A DNA stretch of 64,000 nucleotides. Source: Prevotella sp. MA2016 (lineage in GTDB: Bacteria; Bacteroidota; Bacteroidia; Bacteroidales; Bacteroidaceae). The position numbers and the translations under genes were made by a program. How positions within the stretch are numbered: the first letter of the stretch is position 1; every line of letters starts with the position of its first letter. Shown piece after piece: positions 54,474-63,451 of the stretch. Where the stretch lies: positions 310,001 to 374,000 of the forward strand of contig NZ_JHUW01000007.1 of assembly GCF_000619825.1 (NCBI RefSeq), written 5' to 3'. Under the pieces are notes generated by a model. That model was not told the DNA's origin. It saw only the letters and a list, made by a program, of their open reading frames with translations, and did not search any database.

Positions 54474-55355
54474 TCAGGCTCTAGGGTGAGCCTCTTTATA
54501 AATTCGTTTCAGTTGCTCGAATGTGGTGTGGGTATAGATCTCGGTGGTACTCACGCTGGCGTGACCCAACAAATTCTTGATCGATTCCAATCCAGCACCA
54601 TTATTCAACATAGCGGTGGCAAAGGTATGCCTAAGCACATGGGGCGAACGCTTTTTCAGCGAGGTCACCAGCGACAAGTAGTGATTTACCAGCTTGTACA
54701 CCTGAGCAACCGTTATCCGCTCACCTTTATCACCCAGAAAAAGCGCGCCGTTAGTTTTTCCAAACATTTCTGTCCGAACAGCTTGATAGTGCTTAAGCGC
54801 TTCAGCCAGTTCAGCCCCGAAGGGCACTATGCGCTGCTTGTTTCTTTTTCCCGTCACTTTCAATTGCGCCGCTTCATAATCCAGGTCTGTATCATTCAGG
54901 CTCACAAGCTCCGAACGTCGCAAACCGGCCTCGTAAAAAATTAATATAATGGTACGTGCGCGAACATTATTAAATGAGTCATCCCATTCTATTCCGTCCA
55001 GCAAGCGTTCCATCTCACCTTCACGTAGGAACTGCGGCAGCGGTTTTGATTTCTTCGGCCCCGTCACGGCATGTGCCGGATCAGCCTTAACCAGTTGTCT
55101 CTTTAAGGCAAAGCGGTAAAAGGAACGCAGTGCACTCAACTTCTTGTTAATCGTTGAGGCAGAGTTTCCTTTATCCATCAGACTCTCCATCCAGTCACGG
55201 ATCAGATCGGCATCTACCGAACTTAAAGAGAGTTCTTTATCCCTAAAAGTCACATACGACTCAAAATCCCTTAGGCTTTCCTCGTATGTCTGCACCGTCA
55301 GCGGAGATGTGTTCCGCTCGTAGCGCAGGTAGTCTAGAAACCGGTTAATCATCAT
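54474..55355 (-). CDS. xerC: Tyrosine recombinase of XerC/XerD type
   Basis: 293 residues. An N-terminal SAM-like core-binding domain covers about residues 1-95 (FLDYLRYERNTSPLTVQTYE). The catalytic domain has the Arg in GLRRSELVSL, HVLRHTFAT, LLGHAS and the active-site Tyr in TEIYTHTT. Length and motifs match housekeeping Xer recombinases that resolve chromosome dimers, not phage integrases. It lies between rpsU and hpf; whether XerC or XerD is uncertain. Confidence 0.85.
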   Translation of the reverse strand: MMINRFLDYLRYERNTSPLTVQTYEESLRDFESYVTFRDKELSLSSVDADLIRDWMESLMDKGNSASTINKKLSALRSFYRFALKRQLVKADPAHAVTGPKKSKPLPQFLREGEMERLLDGIEWDDSFNNVRARTIILIFYEAGLRRSELVSLNDTDLDYEAAQLKVTGKRNKQRIVPFGAELAEALKHYQAVRTEMFGKTNGALFLGDKGERITVAQVYKLVNHYLSLVTSLKKRSPHVLRHTFATAMLNNGAGLESIKNLLGHASVSTTEIYTHTTFEQLKRIYKEAHPRA

Positions 55356-55431
55356 AAAATCGCAACCATTAGTATTCGGGTACGAATTTACGGAAATTTC
55401 TCGAAACTACCAAATTTTCGGGGAACTTTTT

Positions 55432-55623
55432 TTATTCCTCGTTAGCGCGAAGCTGCTGAACATAAACAGCGTGCTCCATCTTAAGGCGCTTCAGTACAGA
55501 TGGCTTGTCAAACTGCTGACGACGACGCAGCTCCTTTACAACACCTGTCTTCTCGAACTTTCTCTTGAACTTCTTGAGAGCCTTCTCAATGTTCTCGCCT
55601 TCCTTTACTGGTACAATAATCAT
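55432..55623 (-). CDS. rpsU: 30S ribosomal protein S21
   Basis: 63 residues, starting MIIVPVKEGENIEKALKKFK and rich in Arg and Lys. S21 lies near the anti-Shine-Dalgarno end of 16S rRNA. It is first in the rpsU-xerC-hpf group, 76 nt before the recombinase start. Confidence 0.96.
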   Translation of the reverse strand: MIIVPVKEGENIEKALKKFKRKFEKTGVVKELRRRQQFDKPSVLKRLKMEHAVYVQQLRANEE

Positions 55624-55691
55624 TTGTTTTGCTTTTAATTATTTTACGTTAAACTTAATGCTCTCGGGCATACAACCTCGAAAAGCGGGTG

Positions 55692-55722
55692 CAAAGTTAC
55701 AACATTTTTACAAAACGACCAA
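55692..55722 (-). promoter_or_regulatory. Promoter of rpsU
   Basis: Minus-strand TTG (55720-55722), 20 nt, TAACTTTG (55692-55699): a good Bacteroidota promoter about 70 nt upstream of rpsU. Confidence 0.65.
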
Positions 55723-55928
55723 GTTTTTAGACGAAATTTATCAAATAATTCTCAAAATCTTTGATTTTAACACATTATCAACATTCCAAATTACAATTAT
55801 TTCTTCTTTACCACGCGTTTTGACACACTGATTGCACCCGCTGGACATACCAGCCTACAGATTACCAAGTCTCACACTTGCCATTATTCAAGATATTTGA
55901 AAATACAGCAAACAACCCTTCAAAAACC
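55723..55928. other. Intergenic stretch without a recognised gene
   Basis: About 200 AT-rich bases upstream of the rpsU promoter. No open frame with family features and no clear promoter pair was found. A TTGACA-like string at 55811 does not fit the local promoter form. Confidence 0.4.
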
Positions 55929-55986
55929 TTGAGTTAATTCAAAACACTCAATGAATTAACTCAATGCTCTTTCTGAATTAACTCAA
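55929..55986. repeat. Three 12-bp repeats GAATTAACTCAA, one inverted
   Basis: TTGAGTTAATTC (55929-55940) is the exact reverse complement of GAATTAACTCAA at 55953-55964 and again at 55975-55986. The first copy can pair with either of the others, giving two mutually exclusive hairpins on either strand. Confidence 0.85.
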
Positions 55987-56010
55987 CGCCCAAAATGAGC
56001 TTATACAAAT

Positions 56011-56045
56011 AATCGCAACAGAATGGAGCTTGTTGCGATTTTTTA
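56011..56045 (+). terminator. Intrinsic terminator, best on the plus strand
   Basis: AATCGCAACA (56011-56020) and TGTTGCGATT (56031-56040) form a perfect 10-bp stem followed by a T run on the plus strand. No plus-strand gene precedes it. On the minus strand the T run is poorer (ATTATTTG), though it may still serve pepP. Confidence 0.7.
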
Positions 56046-56057
56046 CTAAAACATCAT

Positions 56058-56163
56058 TTAAGTCTTACTGTATCTCAGCACAGGAATAACTCCTGCGACG
56101 GTCTGCTCATAGCAGCGGGCAGCCTCGGCGAAGTTATCCTGCACAGTATAACCCTGCCCCAGC
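56058..56163 (-). pseudogene. Remnant of a Sel1-like repeat protein after pepP
   Basis: In a frame different from pepP, about 34 residues read KLGQGYTVQDNFAEAARCYE and on to a TAA at 56058-56060. The pattern LGxGY..QDxxEAARCYEQ fits the Sel1/TPR-like consensus. No start codon or upstream body exists, so it is at most the last repeat of a lost gene. Chance resemblance is possible. Confidence 0.35.
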
Positions 56164-57948
56164 TTAGAACTTAACGGGATGGCAGGCTTCTTTAAGCCAA
56201 GCCTTTACATCATCATCGAGATGAGGCGACAGGGTGTCGAATACGCGCTGGTGGTATTGGTTGAGCCAATCGATCTCCTCGGCCAGAAGCAGGTCCTTGA
56301 TGATGGGCGTTGTGTCGATAGGACAGAGGGTGAGACTCTCAAACCGCAGGAACTGACCAAACTGAGTTTCCTTGTAAGGTGTAATCAGAAGGGTATTCTC
56401 CACGCGCACACCGAACTTTCCCTCGAGATAGATACCTGGTTCGTCAGTAATGGTCATACCAGCCACCAAGGGGGCGGGTTTCCACTCCATACGGAACTGA
56501 TGAGGACCTTCGTGCACATTGAGATAGGTGCCTACGCCATGACCAGTGCCATGCAGATAGTTCAAGCCCTCGCGCCACAATGCCTCGCGGGCCAGGATAT
56601 CAATCTGGGTGCCGCTGGCACCAGCAGGAAACTTGCAGAGCTCTATCTGGATATGCCCTTTGAGCACCAAGGTATAAACACGCTTCTGCTCCTCTGTCAA
56701 CGGACCGAGGGCGATGGTGCGGGTGATGTCGGTAGTGCCATCAAGATACTGCGCACCGCTGTCCAGCAGTAGGAAGCCCTCAGGTTTCAATGGGATATCG
56801 GTCTCGGGCGTGGCCTCGTAATGCACAATGGCACCATGCGCCTGATAGCCAGCAATGGTATCGAAAGAGATATCACGATAGAGTGGTTGTTCGGCACGAA
56901 GCGAGGTCAGTTTCTTGTCGATAGAGATTTCCGTCTGTCCTCCGGCCTCAACAGCAGGTTTCAACCACGACAGGAACTTCACCATCGCAATACCATCTTT
57001 GAGCATGGCCGACTTAAAGCCCTCTATTTCTGCAGCATTCTTAATGGTTTTCATACGCTTCACAGGCGATTCGGCCTCTACTATCTCGCAGTTCACTTGC
57101 TTGAAGAGCGTGTAGTTCACTTCATCCGGATCGAGCAGGATGTTATACTCAAAATAATCCTTCAGACCCTTTGCCACTGCCTCGTAAGGTGCCACCCCTA
57201 CCCCTTCGGCTTTGAGATAAGCCAGAACCTCGGGTGACAACTTCACCTTATTAATATATAACGTAACACTCTGGGTAGAAATAAGCAGGTAACTGACAAA
57301 CACGGGATTGCAATGCACATCCGTGCCGCGCAGGTTCAGTGTCCACGCAATATCATCGAGTGCCGACATGAGCATACCGTCGGCGTGCTTCTGGCGCAGC
57401 GCCTTGCGGATACGGGCTATCTTTTCATGACAACTCTCACCAGCATACTTCAATGGATAAATCTCAACAGGATGCTCTGGGATGGTAGGGCGATCGGTCC
57501 AAATCCGTGCCAAAGGATCGAGATTGGTGCGCAGGGTGATACCACCCAGCTGACGAAGATCGGCTATCAACTCCTTGACACTATTAACCGACGAGCAGTA
57601 GCCATCCAGCCCCACCTCGGCTCCAGCGCCACACTCACTACCAATCCACTCGGCTATGGTGGGGGTGTCAGGCATCTTCAGTTTCATCAATTGGATTCCT
57701 GTTCCCTTCAACTGGTCGGCAGCAGCAATAAAATAGCGCGAATCTGTCCACAAGGCTGCCGACGTGAGCGTGACAACAGCAGTGCCAGCCGAACCATTAA
57801 AGCCACTGATAAACTCGCGCCCTTTCCAATGGTCGGGTACGTATTCACCTTGATGAGGGTCGGTACTTGGAAAGATAAATGCAGCGAGATGTTCACGTTT
57901 CATAACCTCGCGAAGTGCTTCAAGTCGTTGAGTAACAGTCATTATCAT
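56164..57948 (-). CDS. pepP: Xaa-Pro aminopeptidase (aminopeptidase P family, M24B)
   Basis: About 594 residues from the ATG at 57948 (or 57942). Two creatinase-type N-terminal domains precede a pita-bread catalytic domain. The metal ligands are visible: the two Asp in LLLDSGAQYLDGTTDITRT, the His in HGTGHGVGTYLNVHEGP, the Glu in DEPGIYLEGKFG and the Glu in GVRVENTLLI. It is the long, three-domain form similar to eukaryotic cytosolic APP and cleaves N-terminal residues before proline. Divergent from mdh. Confidence 0.93.
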   Translation of the reverse strand: MIMTVTQRLEALREVMKREHLAAFIFPSTDPHQGEYVPDHWKGREFISGFNGSAGTAVVTLTSAALWTDSRYFIAAADQLKGTGIQLMKLKMPDTPTIAEWIGSECGAGAEVGLDGYCSSVNSVKELIADLRQLGGITLRTNLDPLARIWTDRPTIPEHPVEIYPLKYAGESCHEKIARIRKALRQKHADGMLMSALDDIAWTLNLRGTDVHCNPVFVSYLLISTQSVTLYINKVKLSPEVLAYLKAEGVGVAPYEAVAKGLKDYFEYNILLDPDEVNYTLFKQVNCEIVEAESPVKRMKTIKNAAEIEGFKSAMLKDGIAMVKFLSWLKPAVEAGGQTEISIDKKLTSLRAEQPLYRDISFDTIAGYQAHGAIVHYEATPETDIPLKPEGFLLLDSGAQYLDGTTDITRTIALGPLTEEQKRVYTLVLKGHIQIELCKFPAGASGTQIDILAREALWREGLNYLHGTGHGVGTYLNVHEGPHQFRMEWKPAPLVAGMTITDEPGIYLEGKFGVRVENTLLITPYKETQFGQFLRFESLTLCPIDTTPIIKDLLLAEEIDWLNQYHQRVFDTLSPHLDDDVKAWLKEACHPVKF

Positions 57949-57971
57949 CGTCTTTTGTAATTTCGAGATTA

Positions 57972-57979
57972 CAAAGGTA
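57972..57979 (-). promoter_or_regulatory. Candidate -7 box of pepP
   Basis: Minus-strand TACCTTTG lies 23 nt upstream of the ATG at 57948. The -33 region is not clear. Confidence 0.45.
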
Positions 57980-58054
57980 CGAAATAACTGGCAGAAAATC
58001 ACATGATTAACACAGATTAATAATAAAAAACCGCTTTATATGAGTCTTTTTTCG

Positions 58055-58062
58055 TAACTTTG
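58055..58062 (+). promoter_or_regulatory. Candidate -7 box of mdh
   Basis: TAACTTTG lies 36 nt upstream of the mdh ATG at 58099. It gives a short leader of about 30 nt. The -33 box is weak. Confidence 0.6.
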
Positions 58063-58098
58063 CAGCACTTTAAAAATAACAATATAAAAAATACAATT

Positions 58099-59085
58099 AT
58101 GGCATTTTTAACTAACGAGAAATTGGTGATTGTTGGTGCCGGTGGTATGATCGGTTCTAACATGGTACAGAGTGTACTGATGCTGGGTTTGACTCCCAAC
58201 ATTTGTTTGTATGATATCTATGAGCCAGGTGTTCATGGTGTTTACGACGAGATGTGCCACTGCGCTTTCCCTGGTGCAAACATCTCTTATACTGTAGATC
58301 CTAAGGAGGCTTTCACAGGTGCTAAATACATTATCTCTTCTGGTGGTGCTCCTCGTAAGGAGGGTATGACCCGTGAGGACTTGCTGAAGGGCAACTGCCA
58401 GATTGCAGCCGACTTCGGTGAGAACATCAAGAAGTACTGCCCAGACGTAAAGCACGTGGTAGTTATCTTCAACCCCGCTGACGTAACAGCTCTGACCGCT
58501 CTGATTCACTCAGGTTTGAAGCCAAACCAGCTGACTTCACTGGCAGCTCTCGACTCTACCCGTCTGCAGCAGCAGCTGGCTCAGGAGTTCGGCGTACAGC
58601 AGGACAAGGTTACTAACGCTTACACCTACGGTGGTCATGGTGAGCAGATGGCTGTATTCGCCAGCAAGGCTCTCATCGACGGCAAGCCTCTCTCTGAGCT
58701 TTCACTCTCTGAGGAGCGTTGGGCTGAGATCAAGCACATGACAACACAGGGCGGTAGCAACATCATCAAGCTCCGTGGCCGTTCTTCATTCCAGAGCCCT
58801 GCTTATCAGGCTGTAAAGATGATCGAGGGTGCCATGGGTGGTGAGCCTTTCAAGTGGCCTGCTGGTTGCTATGTAAACGCTTACGGCTTCAAGAACGTTA
58901 TGATGGCTATGCCTACTGTTATCGACAAGGACGGTGTACACTTCACTGAGCCCGAGGGTACTGCTGAGGAGATGGCAGCTCTCCAGGCTTCTTACGAGCA
59001 CCTGCAGAAGATGCGCGACGAGATTATCTCTCTGGGCATCATCCCTGCCGTAGAGGACTGGGCAAAGGACAATGCAAACCTCTAA
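58099..59085 (+). CDS. mdh: Malate dehydrogenase
   Basis: 328 residues from the ATG at 58099 (MAFLTNEKLVIVGAGGMIG); a TTG start 13 codons upstream would overlap the promoter. The NAD-binding GAGGMIG motif, the substrate loop GGAPRKEGMTREDLLKGN with its arginines, and the catalytic His in YGGHGEQM are visible. It interconverts malate and oxaloacetate, in this group mainly in the reductive direction for succinate and propionate formation. It ends at a strong terminator. Confidence 0.93.
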   Translation: MAFLTNEKLVIVGAGGMIGSNMVQSVLMLGLTPNICLYDIYEPGVHGVYDEMCHCAFPGANISYTVDPKEAFTGAKYIISSGGAPRKEGMTREDLLKGNCQIAADFGENIKKYCPDVKHVVVIFNPADVTALTALIHSGLKPNQLTSLAALDSTRLQQQLAQEFGVQQDKVTNAYTYGGHGEQMAVFASKALIDGKPLSELSLSEERWAEIKHMTTQGGSNIIKLRGRSSFQSPAYQAVKMIEGAMGGEPFKWPAGCYVNAYGFKNVMMAMPTVIDKDGVHFTEPEGTAEEMAALQASYEHLQKMRDEIISLGIIPAVEDWAKDNANL

Positions 59086-59104
59086 TTAATATTTCATAGA
59101 AGGG

Positions 59105-59136
59105 GCAGCATGGCGCACCATGCTGCTCTTTTTTTT
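59105..59136 (+). terminator. Intrinsic terminator of mdh
   Basis: GCAGCATGG (59105-59113) pairs with CCATGCTGC (59118-59126) around CGCA, followed by TC and eight T (59129-59136). Confidence 0.93.
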
Positions 59137-59146
59137 GTGTGTTTTC

Positions 59147-59635
59147 ATGGATATCGAGCAACTTTTTCTTTACTACTATAAACCATTATGTCTCTACGCA
59201 CTACACTATGTTGGCGATGCCGACGTGGTGGAGGACTTGGTGCAGGAATGTTTTGTGAAACTGATAGAGAAGCCTACTGCCGTCATTGATAAGGCTTATC
59301 TCTATGCCACCGTCAGAAATGCCTGCATAGACCATATCCGCAAGGGGAACCCCTTAAAAACCGACATCACACCCACCGACCTCGAAGGCACCATCACCGA
59401 TGAAGAAGCAGCTGAGCGAAGCCTACATGAAGCTGAACTATGGACAGCCATCGACGCACTGCCAGAACGTTGCCGCATGATATTCCTGATGGCCAAGCGC
59501 GACGGGATGACCTATCATGAGATAGCCCAAGAGCTCGGCATTAGCGAGAAAACCGTAGAACACCAGATCAGCAAAGCCATCAGACAACTGCGCAAGAAGT
59601 CGGCCGACTACTTCTACCTTCTTAACTTTGTTTAA
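59147..59635 (+). CDS. ECF-type RNA polymerase sigma factor
   Basis: 162 residues from the ATG at 59147 (MDIEQLFLYYYKPLCLYALH); an upstream ATG at 59120 lies inside the mdh terminator. Region 2 (DADVVEDLVQECFVKLIEKP) and region 4 (LPERCRMIFLMAKRDGMTYH, ELGISEKTVEHQISKAIRQL) are both present, giving the small sigma-70/ECF form. It is followed by a TonB receptor with an STN domain and a DUF4974 protein, so it probably controls outer-membrane uptake genes in response to the receptor. Confidence 0.9.
   Translation: MDIEQLFLYYYKPLCLYALHYVGDADVVEDLVQECFVKLIEKPTAVIDKAYLYATVRNACIDHIRKGNPLKTDITPTDLEGTITDEEAAERSLHEAELWTAIDALPERCRMIFLMAKRDGMTYHEIAQELGISEKTVEHQISKAIRQLRKKSADYFYLLNFV
59623..59630 (+). 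promoter_or_regulatory. Possible internal promoter before the TonB receptor
   Basis: TAACTTTG lies in the last codons of the sigma gene, 65 nt upstream of the receptor ATG. No -33 TTTG at 19-20 nt is seen, so it may be a chance match. Confidence 0.25.
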
Positions 59636-59695
59636 CAAGCTTCACATGGGGGGATATCAACTTTTCGCCGTTATAGCAGAAAAACAAGAATCCAA

Positions 59696-62341
59696 ATGAA
59701 AAAGTTAATCATGACACTCATGCTGTTCATCACAGCATTGACAGTAGGCGCACAAACAGCATCTACGACCATCAGACAGCAGATGGAGCAGTTGCACCAG
59801 ACGGCTGGGGTGAACTTTGTGTACGATGCGAGTCTGAACGTCGGTCAGCCCTACCACGGCCCCGAACTGAAAGGGCTCACCCTGTCGAAAGCGCTTAAGA
59901 CTCTATTCGAAGGTTCAGGCATCAGCTATCAGAAGAACAACAAGTATGTGATGCTGTTTAAGGAGCCAGCCAAGCAAACAGTGAAGCGCTTCACGCTGAG
60001 CGGACATGTCAGAGACTCTATCGGCGAGACACTCATCAACGCTACCGTTTACGACCTGACCACCCACCAAGGTACCACCACCAACGAGTATGGCTACTAC
60101 TCGCTCACCCTGCCCGAGGGCGAGCACCTGTTGCGCATCTCCTATATCGGCTATACGGAGCAGACCGTGAAGACAGTACTCTATAAGAGCCACACCATAG
60201 ATTTTACGCTTCATGAGAACATGCGACTGGGCGAGGTGGTTGTGACAGGCGACCTGAACAGTCAGGTGCTTGGCACACAAATGGGCAAGCGCTCGCTGTC
60301 GCAGACTGACATCAAAACAGAGTTCTCACTCTTCTCCTCGCCCGATGTGGTGAAGACCATCCAGCGCATCAGCGGTGTGCAGGAAGGTGTAGAACTGGCA
60401 TCTGGCCTCTATGTGCATGGTGGCAATAACGATGAGAACCTCTTCCTGCTCGACGGCTCTCCACTCTACCAGATAAACCACTCGATGGGTCTGTTCTCAT
60501 CATTCAATGCCGATATGGTGAAGAATGTAGATTTTTACAAGAGCGGTTTCCCTGCCCGATTCGGCGGACGACTCTCATCGGTGGTTGACGTGCGCACTAA
60601 CGATGGCAACATGCAAGAATGGCATGGGGCGTATCGCATTGGTTTGTTAGACGGTAGTGTACAGTTTGACGGACCACTGAAAAAGAACAAGACTTCATTG
60701 AATATCGGCCTGCGCCGCTCATGGTTCGATCTGCTATCGGAGCCGGCATTCTTCCTACAAAGAAGGATCTCGAAAGAAGAAAAAATAGGTGTCAACTACA
60801 ACTTCCACGACCTGAACGCCAAACTCACCCACATCGTCAACGAACGCTCGCGGTTGAGTCTGAGCCTGTATTCCGGGCGTGATGCCCTCAGTACTGACTA
60901 CAAGGCAGACTGGGAGATGCACGATGGCGGTACGGACTTTGAGCAAACCAAGAACCGATTGAGATGGGGTAATCTGAACGCTGCCCTGAACTGGAACTAC
61001 CAGCCATCACACCAGATCATGACCAACCTGACGGCTGTCTATACCCACAACAGAGCCAACATCCTGCGGCGCGACGACTATCGTTATGCCTCCAGCAGCA
61101 CAGATCCTATAGAGAAGACCCATCATGAGACGGAAACACGTTCTACCATCGATGATATAGGTTATCGCGCCGAGGTCGACTTCCGTCCTTCGCCCCGTCA
61201 TCACATCCGCTTGGGCAACAACTATACGCTCCACCTGTTCCGTCCGCAGACCAAGAGCTTGGTCAATTATAATGCGGGAGTGGAAGAGAACGACACCATC
61301 AGCAAGCACAGTAGCAACCATCACACCTCGCATGAGTTAAATCTCTATGCCGAGGATCAGGTGACGCTCAACCAGCGCTGGAGTCTGAACGGCGGAATGA
61401 ACCTGTCGGCATTCATCACACCAGGTAAGATATTCCTGAACATCGACCCACGTGTAGCTGTAAAATATCAGATCACCCCATCACTCTCGGCCAAGGCCAG
61501 CTACACCATGATGACGCAGTATGTGCACAAAATCACCAACTCGTTCTTAGAGATGCCAACCGACTACTGGGTGCCTACTACTGCCAGGCTCCATCCCATG
61601 CGTTCAAACCAATGGGCCATTGGTCTCTATGCCCAGATGGGAAAGAGATGGACAGCCTCGGTCGAAGGCTATTACAAGACAACCAACCACCTGCTGCAAT
61701 ACTCCAGTTGGACCGGTCTGCAGCCTCCAGCCGTATCATGGGAGACGGAGGTGATCGACGGCAAAGGAAGATTCTATGGTTTCGAGGCCGATATCAACTA
61801 TCACACCCCGAAAATACAACTCAGCGCTGCCTACACGTTATCATGGAATAAGCGGAAGTTTGATAACTTCTATCCTGACTGGTACTACGACAAGTTTGAC
61901 AACCGGCATAAGCTGAACCTGACAGGACGATTCAAGCTCAGCAAGAAGACAGAGATGTATGCCGCTTGGACACTGCATAGCGGCAACAAGATAACCGTGC
62001 CTACCCAATACGCTGAGCTGGCACCGCTGCCTGTCATCAAGACACCAGGCACGCAGACCATGTTCTCAGGCGATGGTGATTGCCCGGCCCAGGGATTCAT
62101 CTATGAACACCCCAACAACGCCTCGTTACCACTTTACCACCGTCTCGACATGGGATTCAACTTCTATCACACCACAAAGCATGGTCACCAGCGCATCTGG
62201 AATCTGTCGCTCTACAACGCCTACAGTCACTTCAACACCATGTGGACAGAGTCCGAGGTGAAAAACGACGGTTCTCTCCGTATCAAATCGAAAGGTTATA
62301 TCCCCATCGTCCCATCATTCAGTTACACCATCAAATTCTAA
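59696..62341 (+). CDS. TonB-dependent outer-membrane receptor with STN signalling domain
   Basis: 881 residues with a signal peptide (MKKLIMTLMLFITALTVGAQ). In order: an STN domain at about 25-85 (QQMEQLHQTAGVNFVYDASL), a carboxypeptidase-regulatory-like domain at about 100-175 (LSGHVRDSIGETLINATVYD), a plug at about 200-310 (LLDGSPLYQINHSMGLFSSF) and a beta barrel to the end. It is shorter than typical SusC proteins and no SusD follows. The STN domain and neighbouring sigma/anti-sigma genes suggest transcriptional signalling on ligand uptake. The ligand is unknown. Confidence 0.88.
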   Translation: MKKLIMTLMLFITALTVGAQTASTTIRQQMEQLHQTAGVNFVYDASLNVGQPYHGPELKGLTLSKALKTLFEGSGISYQKNNKYVMLFKEPAKQTVKRFTLSGHVRDSIGETLINATVYDLTTHQGTTTNEYGYYSLTLPEGEHLLRISYIGYTEQTVKTVLYKSHTIDFTLHENMRLGEVVVTGDLNSQVLGTQMGKRSLSQTDIKTEFSLFSSPDVVKTIQRISGVQEGVELASGLYVHGGNNDENLFLLDGSPLYQINHSMGLFSSFNADMVKNVDFYKSGFPARFGGRLSSVVDVRTNDGNMQEWHGAYRIGLLDGSVQFDGPLKKNKTSLNIGLRRSWFDLLSEPAFFLQRRISKEEKIGVNYNFHDLNAKLTHIVNERSRLSLSLYSGRDALSTDYKADWEMHDGGTDFEQTKNRLRWGNLNAALNWNYQPSHQIMTNLTAVYTHNRANILRRDDYRYASSSTDPIEKTHHETETRSTIDDIGYRAEVDFRPSPRHHIRLGNNYTLHLFRPQTKSLVNYNAGVEENDTISKHSSNHHTSHELNLYAEDQVTLNQRWSLNGGMNLSAFITPGKIFLNIDPRVAVKYQITPSLSAKASYTMMTQYVHKITNSFLEMPTDYWVPTTARLHPMRSNQWAIGLYAQMGKRWTASVEGYYKTTNHLLQYSSWTGLQPPAVSWETEVIDGKGRFYGFEADINYHTPKIQLSAAYTLSWNKRKFDNFYPDWYYDKFDNRHKLNLTGRFKLSKKTEMYAAWTLHSGNKITVPTQYAELAPLPVIKTPGTQTMFSGDGDCPAQGFIYEHPNNASLPLYHRLDMGFNFYHTTKHGHQRIWNLSLYNAYSHFNTMWTESEVKNDGSLRIKSKGYIPIVPSFSYTIKF

Positions 62342-62347
62342 GTAAGC

Positions 62348-63451
62348 ATGAAACAGAATCATATCATCACATCTCTTGTAGCAGTACTCATCACACTGTC
62401 GTTCCAGGCCTGTAGGGATGAATTTGACATGTCACAGATAGATAAGTCCAGGAAACTGAGCGTCAGCTGCTATCCCTCTACAGCCGACACCACCTGGATA
62501 TGGGTCTCACGCACGATCCCCGTGGACAAGCAATCCACGGTGCATCAGGATTTTAGTATTGGCAATGCCTCTATTATATATCAGGTGAACGGACAGCCAC
62601 GCGAGGTTTGCGAGAAGGAACCGGGACTATACTATACATGCAGCCCCCAGAAGGTGGGCGACAAGGTAACAATCGAGGTATCAGCCAACGGTTTTGAGAG
62701 GGTGACATCCGAAGCCACCGTTCCCAACGCTATCCCTATCAGGTTAGAAGGTCTGAAGAAGATCACCACCTATAATCACGACATAGACAAATTCGCTACC
62801 TACGACCAGTTGACTGCCACCTTTAGCGACCCGGAAGCCACCACCGACTTCTATGCGGTGAGGGTGCGCGCCATCAATTACAAAGGCTTGGTATATGGGG
62901 TGGCCGATCCCGTTTATGATGAGAACGGCCATATCGACCACTACCAAACACAATGGTCACTGGGGGATTCAAGAGGTACCTATGCCAACTATCTGCGCTA
63001 CAAGGAGATGTATCCTAATGCCGAATGGCATGTGGAGCTGCAGGATTCTGTCTATAGCTACCCCACCATCAGCGTAGATGACGAGCCACTACTGAACCCA
63101 CTGAGCGAGTTCGAAGAAAACTTCGGCTTCAACAACAGATTCTTCAGACAGTTCTACATCTTCAGCGATGCCACCATCAACGGTCAGACATATACCCTGC
63201 ACCTGAACATCCCCAAAAACTACTGGCTGGGGGAATATCAATTCATGACGCGCTTGCAAGTGCAGTTATACCATATCTCGCCCGAACTTTACCGATACGC
63301 GAAAGCACTCAACGATGCAGAAAACAACGAATGGGCACAAGGAGGATTCTCGATTCTCAGACCCACACCTTCGAACATCGTCAATGGTGTAGGCATCATG
63401 GGAGGATACCATACAACGGAGACTACATGGATAACCAAGACATATGAATAA
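62348..63451 (+). CDS. DUF4249 family lipoprotein
   Basis: 367 residues. The lipoprotein signal ends at FQACRDEF (lipobox Cys near residue 22). The domain that follows (KLSVSCYPSTADTTWIWVSR, YTCSPQKVGDKVTIEVSANG) matches the DUF4249 type often encoded after TonB receptors. It starts 6 nt after the receptor stop and overlaps the anti-sigma-like gene by 8 nt. It probably acts with the receptor at the outer membrane in place of SusD. Function unproven. Confidence 0.82.
   Translation: MKQNHIITSLVAVLITLSFQACRDEFDMSQIDKSRKLSVSCYPSTADTTWIWVSRTIPVDKQSTVHQDFSIGNASIIYQVNGQPREVCEKEPGLYYTCSPQKVGDKVTIEVSANGFERVTSEATVPNAIPIRLEGLKKITTYNHDIDKFATYDQLTATFSDPEATTDFYAVRVRAINYKGLVYGVADPVYDENGHIDHYQTQWSLGDSRGTYANYLRYKEMYPNAEWHVELQDSVYSYPTISVDDEPLLNPLSEFEENFGFNNRFFRQFYIFSDATINGQTYTLHLNIPKNYWLGEYQFMTRLQVQLYHISPELYRYAKALNDAENNEWAQGGFSILRPTPSNIVNGVGIMGGYHTTETTWITKTYE

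Noticed and set aside
54474..55355. XerC-like gene as the integrase of a mobile element
   Set aside because: Neighbours are rpsU and hpf, no attachment repeats or cargo are seen, and the length matches housekeeping Xer proteins.
58060..58098. TTG start for malate dehydrogenase 13 codons upstream
   Set aside because: The TTG is part of the TAACTTTG promoter box, so it would not be transcribed; MAFLTNEKL at 58099 matches the family start.
59120..59146. Upstream ATG for the ECF sigma factor
   Set aside because: It lies in the stem of the mdh terminator and adds a hydrophobic stretch not expected in the family.
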